Notes: a model not told the origin generated them from the letters alone. A stretch of DNA of 64,000 bases from Amphritea atlantica (GCF_018860855.1 NZ_JAHKQE010000030.1:1-64000), one strand, 5' to 3'; shown: positions 6,715 to 15,563, numbered from the stretch's first letter. Translations and numbers: made by a program.

Positions 6715-9360
6715 ATGAATCAGACCGTGATTGAGCAGCCGAGTGTTATCTATTTAAAGGATTATGAGGTTCCTGCATTTTTGGTGGAGCAGACCGAACT
6801 GCGTTTTGAACTTGAAGAAGATCAGACGCTAGTTCGTTCTCAGGTGCGTTATGTGCGAAACCCTGAGTGCAGCAATCGGCAATCCCCGCTGCTGCTAGAT
6901 GGTCATGAGTCACTCGAGTTACAGCGCTTAAGTATCGACGGTGAAGTATTAAGTGAGAAAGATTACCGGCGAGTGGGTGAGCAACTGAGTATTTCAGGCC
7001 TGCCTGATCATTTCACCCTTGAATGCATCACTCGGATTGAACCGCAGAATAATACGGCATTGGAGGGATTGTATAAATCCGACGGTATGTTTTGTACTCA
7101 GTGTGAAGCTGAGGGCTTTAGGCGTATTACGTTTTATCAAGACCGCCCTGATGTGATGGCATTATTTGAGACCACCATTGTGGCCGATAAGCAGCGCTAT
7201 CCGGTGTTGTTGTCCAATGGTAATATGGTTGATGCGGGTGATGAGGATGATGGTCGTCATTGGGTTAAATGGCAGGACCCATTCCCTAAACCGGCTTATC
7301 TTTTTGCGCTAGTCGCCGGTGAGCTTGAGTGCATTGAAGATCGTTTTATCACCGCCTCTGGGCGACATGTGTCGTTAAAGATTTTTGCTGAAAGGAAAGA
7401 CTTTGATAAGCTAGATTATGCGATGATTTCGCTCAAGCAGGCGATGAAATGGGATGAAGAGGTGTATGGTCGTGAATACGATCTAGATATCTTTATGATC
7501 GTTGCGGTCGACTTCTTTAATATGGGCGCAATGGAGAATAAAGGGTTAAACATCTTTAATACCTCCTGTGTGTTGGCGCACCCTGAAACGACTGTCGATG
7601 GTGGTTTTCAACGGGTTGAAGCGGTTGTTGCCCATGAGTACTTCCATAATTGGTCCGGTAACCGTGTCACCTGTCGGGACTGGTTTCAATTGAGCTTAAA
7701 AGAAGGCTTTACCGTTTTTCGGGATTCCCAGTTTTCGGCTGATATGAATTCGCGTACGGTTAAGCGAATTGAAGATGTGGCACTGTTACGGACGGCCCAG
7801 TTTGCTGAAGATGCGGGTCCCATGGCGCATCCGGTTCGTCCTGCTTCATTTATTGAAATTTCCAACTTCTACACCCTGACCATTTATGAAAAAGGCTGCG
7901 AAGTTGTGCGAATGCTGCATACTCTGCTGGGGGCTGAAACCTTTCGTAAAGGCTCCGATCTTTATTTTGATCGCCATGATGGTCAGGCAGTGACCACCGA
8001 TGATTTCGTTCAAGCGATGGCGGATGTGTCAGGTCGAGACCTGAGTCGCTTCAAGCTTTGGTATAGTCAGTCAGGAACACCTCAGGTGTCAGTCACTGGG
8101 GAATATGATGCTGAGCATCAGCGCTATACGTTACATATGCACCAAAGTTGCCCAGTTACTGCCGATATGGCCACTAAGCAGCCTTTTTTGATCCCCGTTG
8201 CAGTCGGGTTGCTTGATGCTCAGGGTCAGGATATTCCTCTGAATGGTGGTAATACGACTGAAGTGCTGGAGTTTGTGGCCACCGAGCAAAGTTTTGTCTT
8301 TGATAATATCGCCGTAGAGCCGACCCCCTCTTTGCTACGAGATTTTTCCGCACCGGTTAAACTGAAATTCCCTTATAGCCGGGAACAATTGGTCTTTTTG
8401 ATGCAGTATGACAGCGATGGCTTTAATCGTTGGGATGCGGCGCAACAACTAGCCGTAGGGATCATGACAGATTTGGTTGTGGATCATCAGCAAGGTCGTC
8501 CGCTGGTACTCGACTCCGCTTTGATTGAGGCTTATCGGCAGATTTTAAATGACACGAGCCTAGATAAGGCGATGGTTGCTAAGGTATTGACGCTGCCTTC
8601 AGAAGCGTACCTTAGTGAGCTGGCGGAGGTGATTGATGTTGATGCCATCCATCAGGTGCACCGTTTCGTTAAAGAGTCTATCGCAACGGCCTTAGCGCCC
8701 TTGTTTTTGCAGATTTATCACGATAATACATCGGCTGAAGAGTATAGCCCTGATGCAGTATCGGTTGCTCGACGAAGCCTAAAAAATCTGGCCTTGTCCT
8801 ATCTAATGACGACTGAGCAGCCAGACTATCTGGCGTTAGCCCTGCAGCAGTTCAAGCAAGCGGATAATATGACCGATAGCCAAGCGGCGCTGACATTGAT
8901 CGCTCATTCCCGTTTTGAGGCCGAGGCGGCTGAAGTGCTGGCGAGTTTTTATCAGCGCTGGCAGACGGAGTCGTTAGTGGTTAACCAATGGTTAGCGGTG
9001 CAGGCGAGTGATCCAAAGCCGGGCGGGTTGGATCGAGTAAAGGCTTTGCAGCAGCATGAAGCGTATGATGCGTCGAATCCTAATAAGATACGTTCGTTAG
9101 TCTCCGTTTTTTGTGCGCAAAATATGCAAAATTTTCATAATTCTGACGGTAGTGGCTACCGTTTTCTAGCAGATCAGATTATTGTATTGAATAAGCAAAA
9201 TCCGCAAATCGCTTCTCGGTTGTTGACGCCGCTAACCCGTTGGAAAAAATACTCAACGGAACGAGGTGAGTTGATGAAAGCTGAATTGCAACGGATCAAC
9301 AATAGTGGTGATCTGTCCCGCGATGTTTTTGAAGTATTAAGTAAAAGTCTGGCTGTTTAA
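6715..9360 (+). CDS. pepN: aminopeptidase N
   Basis: 881-residue cytoplasmic M1 zinc metallopeptidase that removes N-terminal residues from peptides late in protein turnover. GAMENKG, the substrate amino-end recognition loop, precedes the zinc site HEYFHNWSGNR: His307, Glu308, His311 and the third ligand Glu330 fit HExxH-18-E exactly. The length matches E. coli and Pseudomonas PepN (about 870-885). ATG 6715 is preceded by GGGTGA. It ends a syntenic block nadK-phosphatase-rhomboid-DUF1315-DUF2797-pepN. No terminator is visible; a small membrane protein gene follows after 24 nt and may be read through. Confidence 0.97.
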   Translation: MNQTVIEQPSVIYLKDYEVPAFLVEQTELRFELEEDQTLVRSQVRYVRNPECSNRQSPLLLDGHESLELQRLSIDGEVLSEKDYRRVGEQLSISGLPDHFTLECITRIEPQNNTALEGLYKSDGMFCTQCEAEGFRRITFYQDRPDVMALFETTIVADKQRYPVLLSNGNMVDAGDEDDGRHWVKWQDPFPKPAYLFALVAGELECIEDRFITASGRHVSLKIFAERKDFDKLDYAMISLKQAMKWDEEVYGREYDLDIFMIVAVDFFNMGAMENKGLNIFNTSCVLAHPETTVDGGFQRVEAVVAHEYFHNWSGNRVTCRDWFQLSLKEGFTVFRDSQFSADMNSRTVKRIEDVALLRTAQFAEDAGPMAHPVRPASFIEISNFYTLTIYEKGCEVVRMLHTLLGAETFRKGSDLYFDRHDGQAVTTDDFVQAMADVSGRDLSRFKLWYSQSGTPQVSVTGEYDAEHQRYTLHMHQSCPVTADMATKQPFLIPVAVGLLDAQGQDIPLNGGNTTEVLEFVATEQSFVFDNIAVEPTPSLLRDFSAPVKLKFPYSREQLVFLMQYDSDGFNRWDAAQQLAVGIMTDLVVDHQQGRPLVLDSALIEAYRQILNDTSLDKAMVAKVLTLPSEAYLSELAEVIDVDAIHQVHRFVKESIATALAPLFLQIYHDNTSAEEYSPDAVSVARRSLKNLALSYLMTTEQPDYLALALQQFKQADNMTDSQAALTLIAHSRFEAEAAEVLASFYQRWQTESLVVNQWLAVQASDPKPGGLDRVKALQQHEAYDASNPNKIRSLVSVFCAQNMQNFHNSDGSGYRFLADQIIVLNKQNPQIASRLLTPLTRWKKYSTERGELMKAELQRINNSGDLSRDVFEVLSKSLAV

Positions 9361-9384
9361 GCCTGTAGAAATAAGGGTAATAAA

Positions 9385-9771
9385 ATGGATAGAACGATCC
9401 CGGAACAGGACAAATTTGAGTTACAACAGAACTATCGTCGATATCTGAAGTATCAGGATCAGTATGATGATGCGTTTAATGAACTGAAGCAGTCTAAGGC
9501 CAGTCGGGTTTGGATTGCGGGTGTGGTCGCGGTGCTCTTTGGGCTTGGATCTGAATTCTTTTTTGGCGTAGCTGCAGGCCTTTTCGGCCTATATTTTTAT
9601 CGTATCGGTTCGGCTTGGTATAAAAGTTTTCAAATCGATGAGGGTCGCGATGAGGTGTTGCGCTGGTTTTTGTCTAAGGGTTTAACCTTTGAAGGGCGTA
9701 TTCTTTATTTTCGTGATGATGCGGTTTTAGCGCAACCGATAGATCCTTTTGCTGATGAAAGCTACGCCTAA
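9385..9771 (+). CDS. hypothetical membrane protein
   Basis: 128 residues, family not recognised. The N-terminal ~40 residues are hydrophilic and charged (YRRYLKYQDQYDDAFNELK), then two close hydrophobic stretches at about 44-75 (VWIAGVVAVLFGLG and FFGVAAGLFGLYFY) form a likely helical hairpin, followed by a soluble C-terminus. This suggests an inner-membrane protein with both ends on the cytoplasmic side. It follows pepN by 24 nt and precedes the AlbA_2-domain gene by 16 nt, so it may be part of a run of co-transcribed genes. Ribosome-binding site (AAGGGTAAT) is fair. Confidence 0.7.
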   Translation: MDRTIPEQDKFELQQNYRRYLKYQDQYDDAFNELKQSKASRVWIAGVVAVLFGLGSEFFFGVAAGLFGLYFYRIGSAWYKSFQIDEGRDEVLRWFLSKGLTFEGRILYFRDDAVLAQPIDPFADESYA

Positions 9772-9787
9772 AACGTGAGCGTTAGGT

Positions 9788-10603
9788 ATGCCTGTTAAGC
9801 GTGAGTATCGAGGGATAAGCCGGCGGGCAAAAAGTCTGCTGGCAAAGCCCGAAGGTATTGATGTTGATTTTAAGCGCGAAACGAACGGTATAAAAAGCCG
9901 TGACTTGGTTTCGTTTGCTAACTCCTCTCAGGGTGGTGCTATCCTTGTGGGGGTTGATGAATACACCCGTAGTGATGGCTTGCAGCGGGGGCGTATTGTC
10001 GGTTGTAATGTCGATGATAGTGCCCGTTTAAGCTTGATTAACAAGGCGACCGACTGTTATCCCATCGTCGATCTGGAGTTGGTGGTTGAAAATATCGCTA
10101 GCAAGCCTTTCTTTCGTCTTGAGATCGCACCCGGTAATAAGCGACCCTACTGCACCCAGCGGGGCGAGTACGCCATTCGTGCCGATGCCCGTTCACGCGC
10201 CCTTTATCCTGAAGAGTTGTTAGCGATGTTTATGGACCGTGAGGGAACACTGTTTCTCAACCGTTTCCGTGAAGCGGTGGCGCAGCTGGAGCAACGGATG
10301 GGGCAGATGGACCATGCGTTTGGTTCGGGAATGGAGCATCTGGTTCATCATTTAGATCAGCTGGATAGTCAGGTACGTCGCACGCTGACACGAGTTGATC
10401 AGATGACGGACAGTGCAAAAAAGCGCTCTCGTAATATGCTGCAGGCTCTGCGTGATTCCCAAGAAAGCCTGACTCGATTGGAGTCATTGTTGCTGATGAA
10501 AAATGGAAAACCCACAGGTAGATTGGAGATGATGCGAGATATCCGTACTCGACTCGACCAGCTCACCGATAATCTTAATGTGAATGGTGAGTCGCATGAT
10601 TGA
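9788..10603 (+). CDS. AlbA_2/Schlafen-type putative ATP-binding protein with coiled-coil tail
   Basis: 271 residues. Residues about 15-150 match the AlbA_2 (Schlafen AAA_4-like) domain: PEGIDVDFKRE, DLVSFANSSQGGAILVGVDE and RPYCTQRGEYAIRADA are the family's landmark segments. In many proteins this domain precedes a winged-helix region, but here residues about 160-265 instead form a long helical, probably coiled-coil segment rich in Gln, Leu, Arg and Met. The function of such stand-alone forms is not established; nucleic-acid or nucleotide binding is plausible. The 3' end overlaps the start of the HAD gene, pointing to coupled translation. It is a chromosomal gene in a housekeeping neighbourhood, not obviously a defence island. 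Confidence 0.8.
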   Translation: MPVKREYRGISRRAKSLLAKPEGIDVDFKRETNGIKSRDLVSFANSSQGGAILVGVDEYTRSDGLQRGRIVGCNVDDSARLSLINKATDCYPIVDLELVVENIASKPFFRLEIAPGNKRPYCTQRGEYAIRADARSRALYPEELLAMFMDREGTLFLNRFREAVAQLEQRMGQMDHAFGSGMEHLVHHLDQLDSQVRRTLTRVDQMTDSAKKRSRNMLQALRDSQESLTRLESLLLMKNGKPTGRLEMMRDIRTRLDQLTDNLNVNGESHD

Positions 10604-11213
10604 GCATATTCGTCGGGCGGATCACTGGATTTTCGATCTAGATGGCACCTTGACCCAGCCTGTTCATGATTTTGAGCGAATTCGCGCTGAGCTTGGGTTG
10701 CCCTCTGGGTGCGATATTTTGGCGACGATTGCTAGTCGGCCAGCAGCTGAACAGGTTGTTTTGCATCAACAGCTTGATCAGTGGGAGTATTTTTACGCTG
10801 ACATGGTGCAGCCGGCTATCGGCGCTAATGAGCTGCTTGCTTGGCTAGGTGAGCGGGGCTATCGTTTAGGTATTTTGACCCGTAATAAGCGTGAAGTTGC
10901 GTTACGCTGTTTGGATGTGATTGGTGTTGGCTCATTGTTTCAGCCGTCATCGGTCTTAGGACGAGATGAGGCGCTGGCCAAGCCGGATCCTCAGGGGATT
11001 CATCTTCTGCTGGATCAATGGCAAGCTAGTTCTAATCAGGCGGTGATGGTGGGGGATTTTCGTTTTGATCTTGAAGTGGGACGTGCAGCAGGTGTGGCAA
11101 CGATTCATGTAGATCAGCGTGCGGACCGAGCTTGGCCGGCATTGACCGATCTAAAGGTGGATACACTCGCTGAATTACACCAGCAATTGATCGCGGTCAG
11201 TGCTTCTGTTTGA
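10596..11213 (+). CDS. HAD family phosphatase, phosphoglycolate phosphatase-like
   Basis: About 205-residue cytoplasmic haloacid-dehalogenase hydrolase. Motif I is FDLDGTLTQP (nucleophile Asp), motif II is LTRN, motif III is the Lys in KPDPQGIH, and motif IV is GDFRFDLEVGRAAG. An alpha-helical cap lies between motifs I and II. The class includes phosphoglycolate phosphatase and related sugar-phosphate phosphatases; the exact substrate is not defined. I choose ATG 10596 because GGTGAG lies just upstream; a start at 10584 is possible. The gene overlaps the end of the AlbA_2-domain gene by 8 nt, so they are presumably translated together. Confidence 0.88.
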   Translation: MIEHIRRADHWIFDLDGTLTQPVHDFERIRAELGLPSGCDILATIASRPAAEQVVLHQQLDQWEYFYADMVQPAIGANELLAWLGERGYRLGILTRNKREVALRCLDVIGVGSLFQPSSVLGRDEALAKPDPQGIHLLLDQWQASSNQAVMVGDFRFDLEVGRAAGVATIHVDQRADRAWPALTDLKVDTLAELHQQLIAVSASV

Positions 11214-11275
11214 TGTCAGTCAAGACCCTATAAAAAACCTGAGGTATAGTGGTTTAAGTCTCAGAGGAGGTCGTT

Positions 11276-11824
11276 ATGACGGTATTGAACGATTTACATC
11301 AAGATCATGTCAACCTGAATAAGTTGCTGGCGGTGTTAGATAGTAAGCTGGAAGAACTAAAGCAGGGCGAAATGCCAAACTTTGTTTTACTGGGCGATGC
11401 TGTGGATTACATCTCCGGTTATGCGGATGCCTATCACCATCCACTTGAAGATCAAATGTATGAAACCTTTAAAGCGTCGGGTTGCCCTGAGTTGGATGAG
11501 GCGATCATTCGATGTATCAATGAACATAAGCAACTGAAACAAAGTAGCCATGAGATCATTGAGGCGGTGGATTGCATCCTCAACGATGCGGTTGTGCCTA
11601 TGGATCAATTTACGGCCAAACTAGAACGTTTTTTAGATGAGCAGATTGAACATCTTAACCTAGAAGAGGGAACGCTGTTTCCTTTGTTGGAAGAGGTCGG
11701 TACCGAGGCGCAGTGGCGAATACTAGAGGCTGATCTACCTAAGGTCGATGATCCGTTGTTTGGTGAAAAACAGAAGCAGCGCTATATGGATCTGTACACT
11801 GAGCTACTCAGGGATATGCGTTAA
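11276..11824 (+). CDS. hemerythrin-like (HHE) domain protein
   Basis: 182-residue soluble four-helix bundle. The iron-binding pattern of the HHE family is visible: His in LHQDHVNL, YHHPLEDQMYE, EHKQL and EHLNLEEGTLFPLLEE, giving histidines and glutamates for a diiron site. Family members bind oxygen or act in iron or nitric-oxide handling; the role here is unknown. A strong ribosome-binding site (AGAGGAGGTCG) precedes ATG 11276. It is transcribed alone and converges with the diguanylate cyclase gene, with only 11 nt between the stop codons and no clear terminator. Confidence 0.92.
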   Translation: MTVLNDLHQDHVNLNKLLAVLDSKLEELKQGEMPNFVLLGDAVDYISGYADAYHHPLEDQMYETFKASGCPELDEAIIRCINEHKQLKQSSHEIIEAVDCILNDAVVPMDQFTAKLERFLDEQIEHLNLEEGTLFPLLEEVGTEAQWRILEADLPKVDDPLFGEKQKQRYMDLYTELLRDMR

Positions 11825-11835
11825 TTTTTGGTTTG

Positions 11836-12975
11836 TTAGAGGCTAGGGCTAGTGTTTAATTGGCTAAACAGTTCCAGTTTCATATTAGGCAGGGCTCGGT
11901 ACTCAACCCGGTTTCTGCCTTTTTCTTTTGCCTGATAGACAGCTTCATCTGCTGCTTTTAATAGTGCATGTGCTTGAGCGTTAAGATCATCAAAGGTAAA
12001 GCTAGCGGATGTACAGTGGGTAACGCCGATTGATGCACTAATTCTAAATGGTGAGTTATCGCTGTTATGGATAACCATATGTGAAATTTTATTGCGTAGC
12101 TGTTCACTGATTTGCAAGGCTTTATGGCGATCACAGTTGGGTAGCAAAATAGCAAACTCTTCACCGCCATAGCGGGCAACAAAATCGGTTTTACGCAGGT
12201 TCTGTCTTAATAGTAGACCTATCGCGCGCAGCACCTTATCTCCGACCTGATGACCGAAGTTATCATTAACCAGTTTGAAATAATCTAAATCGATGAATAA
12301 ACAGCTCAGAGGGGTGTTATGTCGGCTCGCTCTTGATAGCTCTTTAACGATTTCTTGATCAAAGGCGCGCCGGTTATACACCTTGGTTAGCATGTCAATA
12401 ATGCTGAGTCGTTTCATATTTTGTTGGTTGATGCAGTTTTCAATGCAGACCGCGATAACTGAAGCAAGGTGATTTATATAATCATAGTCAAAGTGTTCGC
12501 TATAGCGCTCAGGATCGTTACTGCCGAGATGCAGGCTGCCTATTAAACAGTTATGACGAGTCAGAGGAAGTAAGGCGCTGCTAAAGATATAGGGCGTACG
12601 GGGAAACGCGATACTTTTGAGCGGTGGGCTAAGTTCGCCAACTCTCAGTTTCTGTGTTGGAAACAGGCTTTTGAGTAGTTGTTGATTGTCGACAAACCGA
12701 AGGCAATGTTCAGGTTGTGGGGCTGTGTAACTTTCTAAAAGGTCGCGGGCAGCATTCTCTGGGTCAAACAGCATTAAGTTGACCGCTGTGAGGTGAAAGT
12801 GTGCCCTAAATTCAATCAAGATCAGGTCTAGAAGTTCGGCTAGATTACTGCAGCTGAATAGGCGTATTTCCATATCAAAGAACGATCGTAGCAGTGTTTC
12901 ATTCTGCTCCACTTTCGTTGTTAGCAACCGAAGCGACTGTTTTAGCTCTTGGTTCTCTTTCTTGAGCAGTTCCAT
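11836..12975 (-). CDS. GGDEF diguanylate cyclase with N-terminal coiled coil and GAF-like domain
   Basis: 379-residue predicted cyclase. Residues 1-35 are a coiled coil (LLKKENQELKQSLRLL), about 40-190 look like a GAF/DUF484-type sensor domain, and the C-terminal ~180 residues form the GGDEF domain with the active-site variant GGEEF in ARYGGEEFAILLP. RKTD five residues before it is an intact I-site, so feedback control by c-di-GMP is expected. No membrane segment is seen, so the protein is cytoplasmic. It is the second diguanylate cyclase within 12 kb. The signal of the GAF-like domain is unknown. Confidence 0.93.
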   Translation of the reverse strand: MELLKKENQELKQSLRLLTTKVEQNETLLRSFFDMEIRLFSCSNLAELLDLILIEFRAHFHLTAVNLMLFDPENAARDLLESYTAPQPEHCLRFVDNQQLLKSLFPTQKLRVGELSPPLKSIAFPRTPYIFSSALLPLTRHNCLIGSLHLGSNDPERYSEHFDYDYINHLASVIAVCIENCINQQNMKRLSIIDMLTKVYNRRAFDQEIVKELSRASRHNTPLSCLFIDLDYFKLVNDNFGHQVGDKVLRAIGLLLRQNLRKTDFVARYGGEEFAILLPNCDRHKALQISEQLRNKISHMVIHNSDNSPFRISASIGVTHCTSASFTFDDLNAQAHALLKAADEAVYQAKEKGRNRVEYRALPNMKLELFSQLNTSPSL

Positions 12976-13120
12976 AAAACGCCTGTTTACGTCTGAAGTT
13001 AAAACGTTATCGGCAATAATGAGAAACTATAAAGGAAAAATATCGCGAAATTGAAAAATAATAGCATCAGCGTTGTTGATAGTGATGACTGGTATAGCTT
13101 TGGGGCAGACGAGTAGGCAT

Positions 13121-13156
13121 AAAAAAGCCACTACCCAGTAAAGTAGTGGCTTTTTT
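13121..13156. terminator. bidirectional intrinsic terminator
   Basis: Perfect stem AAAAAAGCCACTAC paired with GTAGTGGCTTTTTT around an 8-nt loop. A-runs and T-runs on both sides let it work in either direction. It lies immediately after the minus-strand hypothetical gene ending at 13159 and upstream of the diguanylate cyclase gene on the same strand, so it insulates the two. Confidence 0.93.
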
Positions 13157-13158
13157 GT

Positions 13159-13440
13159 TCAACCTACCTTTGCCATTTTGCCGTGATGGCTAGGATGAGT
13201 CCTGATAAAGTGTGTGAGTACATGACGCAAAACCCTTTCATGTTCTTTATCGCCTTTGCGTTGAGCCTTGGCAATATCATCTAGGATGATTTTTTTCACT
13301 TTGCTTTCACCCTTATGACAACATAGATAATGTCCCATGGCCATTGCGATGATTGGGTCGGTATGTTCATGCTCCGCTATTGCCTCAACCTCATCTTCTG
13401 TGAGATCACTCAGATGGAGGCATTCTTCATAGGTTAACAT
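13159..13440 (-). CDS. conserved-looking hypothetical protein
   Basis: 93 residues, cytoplasmic, family not recognised with certainty. The N-terminal half is acidic (LTEDEVEAIAEHEHTD) and contains GHYLCCHKGES; the C-terminal half is basic and ends with HPSHHGKMAKVG, so histidines are enriched (at least ten) and two adjacent cysteines are present. This could bind metal, but no known motif spacing is seen. The ribosome-binding site AAGGGGG, about seven bases before the ATG, is strong. It is followed directly by a strong terminator, which supports it as a real single-gene transcript. Confidence 0.75.
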   Translation of the reverse strand: MLTYEECLHLSDLTEDEVEAIAEHEHTDPIIAMAMGHYLCCHKGESKVKKIILDDIAKAQRKGDKEHERVLRHVLTHFIRTHPSHHGKMAKVG

Positions 13441-13655
13441 TGTGTAACCCCCTTATTGTTTTATGCTGCTGATTCGTTTGAAAGAGCAAAGGCTCATACG
13501 TTATTAAATATGTACTGCCGCCTGTTATTCAGTTTAGCAATAGATTGGGATTTAACGAATTCAAACGGTAGTTTCTTAGTGGGTTAGGACAGTTAATGAT
13601 GTTTAATTGACCTGCCTCATCATTATTGGGTTTTAGGTTCTCTATACAGCGATGT

Positions 13656-13687
13656 TCTGGCCGATCCTATATGTAGGGACGGCCAGA
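13656..13687. repeat. strong inverted repeat / RNA hairpin in the intergenic region
   Basis: Arms TCTGGCCG and CGGCCAGA flank a second stem (CCTA/TAGG) and a TATG loop, giving about 13 pairs with one mismatch and one G-U. It is 44 nt after the stop of the FemAB-like gene (minus strand) and has no T-run, so it is not a standard terminator. It may stabilise the 3' end of that mRNA or bind a regulator. Confidence 0.7.
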
Positions 13688-13730
13688 TAGGGATGGGGTT
13701 TGATGTTGGTGTTATTTGGGGGAGATCGTC

Positions 13731-14888
13731 TTATTCCTTTTTGAACGGTAGTCTCTGTCGGAGCTGTTCCATCTCTTGACGCACGAGTTCTTCCTCTTCT
13801 TGGGTAAATCGTTGCACCGCTTGCTGAAATTCAGGGTGTGCTAGCCAGTGTGATGACCAAGTCTCGATGGGTTCAAAACCGCGCTGAATTTTGTGTTCAC
13901 CCTGTGCGCCGGGGTCAAAACGTTGAAGTTGATGATGAATACAGTGTTCTATACCTTGATAGTAGCAAGTTTCAAAATGTAGGCTGTCATACTCAGCGAG
14001 TGCACCCCAATAGCGTCCATACAGGGTGTCTTTATCTTGAAAGAAAAGGGCCCCGGCAACCGCTTCCGTTTCGCTATAGTGCTTATCATAGGCAAAGCAT
14101 ATATGTAGTTGGTCCGCTAGTGTGTCGCGCAACTGTCGAAAAAAAGACTCGTTAAGATAGCCGTTACGGCCGCGTTTTAGGTAGGTTATTTGGTAAAACT
14201 GATAAAACTGATGGAGCTGTTCATCGGTTAACTGAGCGCCGCTGATAAATCGGTGGTGAATGTTTTGTTCGGTGATTTTGGTGCGTTCTTTGCGTAAATT
14301 TTTACGTTTACGGGAGCTAAATGTCTCGAGAAAGTCATCAAAATTTTGATAGTCTCGATTGAACCAATGATATTGGGTCCCTAAACGATAGTTAAGTTGA
14401 GGGCATTGATCCTTATTGAGTAGCGTGCCTGTGAGAAAAAGCCCATGCCAGCCAGAGGCGTTGTGCTGCGATGCTAATTGTAGCACCGCGGAGATAACGT
14501 CCTGAGTTAGTCGATTCTGTTCTGCCTCACTCAAATCCGCGTGTAGCATAAGCCGAGGGCCATAGCAGGGGGTAAAAGGGATCGCTGTTACTAGCTTAGG
14601 GTAATATTCAAGTCCGTTACGTTGATAGGCATCTGCCCAGCTCCAATCGAAGACATACTCACCATAGGAATGGTTTTTGAGGTACAAAGGCATTGCCGCA
14701 ATGGCTTGCTCTCCCTCGGTAACCAGTAGATGGCAGGGTTGCCAGCCGTTTTTAGGGGCGACGCTGCCAGACTGTTCTAAGGCATGTAAATACTCATAGC
14801 GCAGGAATGGGTAGTCTGTATGGCAGAGGTTATTCCAATGGTCAGCACCGATCTGCTCTATGGCGCTATAAAAATTGAATTGTGGCAT
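13731..14888 (-). CDS. FemAB/GNAT-type N-acyltransferase, COG3146-like
   Basis: 385 residues, cytoplasmic. The N-terminal pattern (HWNNLCHTDYPFLRYEYLHA), the central SRKRKNLRKER basic segment and GALFFQDKDTLYGRYWGA match a widespread proteobacterial family described as peptidoglycan-biosynthesis-like N-acyltransferases (COG3146), related to FemAB and GNAT folds. The true substrate is unknown, and involvement in cell-wall synthesis is only suggested by the relationship. The ribosome-binding site AGGACAAT precedes the ATG. It is monocistronic and divergent from the HIT gene, with about 160 nt between them that must hold both promoters. Confidence 0.88.
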   Translation of the reverse strand: MPQFNFYSAIEQIGADHWNNLCHTDYPFLRYEYLHALEQSGSVAPKNGWQPCHLLVTEGEQAIAAMPLYLKNHSYGEYVFDWSWADAYQRNGLEYYPKLVTAIPFTPCYGPRLMLHADLSEAEQNRLTQDVISAVLQLASQHNASGWHGLFLTGTLLNKDQCPQLNYRLGTQYHWFNRDYQNFDDFLETFSSRKRKNLRKERTKITEQNIHHRFISGAQLTDEQLHQFYQFYQITYLKRGRNGYLNESFFRQLRDTLADQLHICFAYDKHYSETEAVAGALFFQDKDTLYGRYWGALAEYDSLHFETCYYQGIEHCIHHQLQRFDPGAQGEHKIQRGFEPIETWSSHWLAHPEFQQAVQRFTQEEEELVRQEMEQLRQRLPFKKE

Positions 14889-15051
14889 ATTGTCCTATAC
14901 TGTTCAGATCCGTATTTATTATCTAACTAATGGATAATAAAGCATTAAATGTAAGTAACTATTGGCAATGACGGAACATATGTCGCACTGATTAGAGGGT
15001 GCTTCGCTAATATAGTATGTTCGTAGCAGCCTTTAAGCTAGGAGAATAACA

Positions 15052-15507
15052 ATGGATGAGCTGGCGTTAGAATTTGAACTGGACTCTCGCCTAGACAATG
15101 ATTGCATCACCTTAGGGGATTTCCCGTTGTCTCGCTTGTTATTGATGAATGATGCCCAGTATCCATGGTTTATTTTGGTGCCTAGGCGCGCTGAAATGAG
15201 TGAGATCTATCATTTGTCATTGGCTGATCAGGCGCAGTTGTTACACGAGTCTTCGTTTTTAGCTGAAACTATTCATGATGTGTTTGCCGCCGACAAAATA
15301 AACATCGGCGCTATCGGTAATATGGTTAATCAGCTGCATATACATCATGTGGTCCGATATAAAGGTGATGCGGCGTGGCCTGCGCCGGTTTGGGGAGCGC
15401 ATCCGGCTAAACCTTATACCGCTGAGCAAATAGAGGAGATTCATCGGAAGTTACAGTTGATGATGCCGCCAGAGGTTAATTTTGTTACTCAGGATCTGAT
15501 CGGCTGA
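15052..15507 (+). CDS. HIT domain protein with incomplete histidine triad
   Basis: 151-residue cytoplasmic protein of the histidine-triad superfamily (nucleotide hydrolases and transferases). The core motif is QLHIHHVVRY (His96, His98, His99). A standard HIT triad is HxHxH; here the fifth position is Val and an extra His sits at the fourth. Homologues I recall from Pseudomonas carry nearly the same variant (LHIHHI), so it is a family property rather than a mutation. The second His, the usual nucleophile, is kept. NDAQYPWFILVPRR is also typical of the family. The ribosome-binding site TAGGAG precedes ATG 15052. Confidence 0.9.
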   Translation: MDELALEFELDSRLDNDCITLGDFPLSRLLLMNDAQYPWFILVPRRAEMSEIYHLSLADQAQLLHESSFLAETIHDVFAADKINIGAIGNMVNQLHIHHVVRYKGDAAWPAPVWGAHPAKPYTAEQIEEIHRKLQLMMPPEVNFVTQDLIG

Positions 15508-15534
15508 TTTCTCTTTGAAAAGCGCTAAATCAGC

Positions 15535-15563
15535 CTGTCAGTCGTTAATAATTAAGGTATAAT
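15535..15563 (+). promoter_or_regulatory. predicted sigma-70 promoter for fmdB-aspS
   Basis: CTGTCA (4 of 6 matches to -35) lies 17 bases before a perfect TATAAT. It sits 125 nt before the FmdB-type gene, leaving a long untranslated leader. No other good promoter is seen before aspS. Confidence 0.6.

Noticed and set aside
9788-10603. Anti-phage defence gene (Schlafen-type domain)
   Set aside because: The AlbA_2 domain occurs in many housekeeping contexts, and no other defence genes, mobile elements or unusual base composition surround it.
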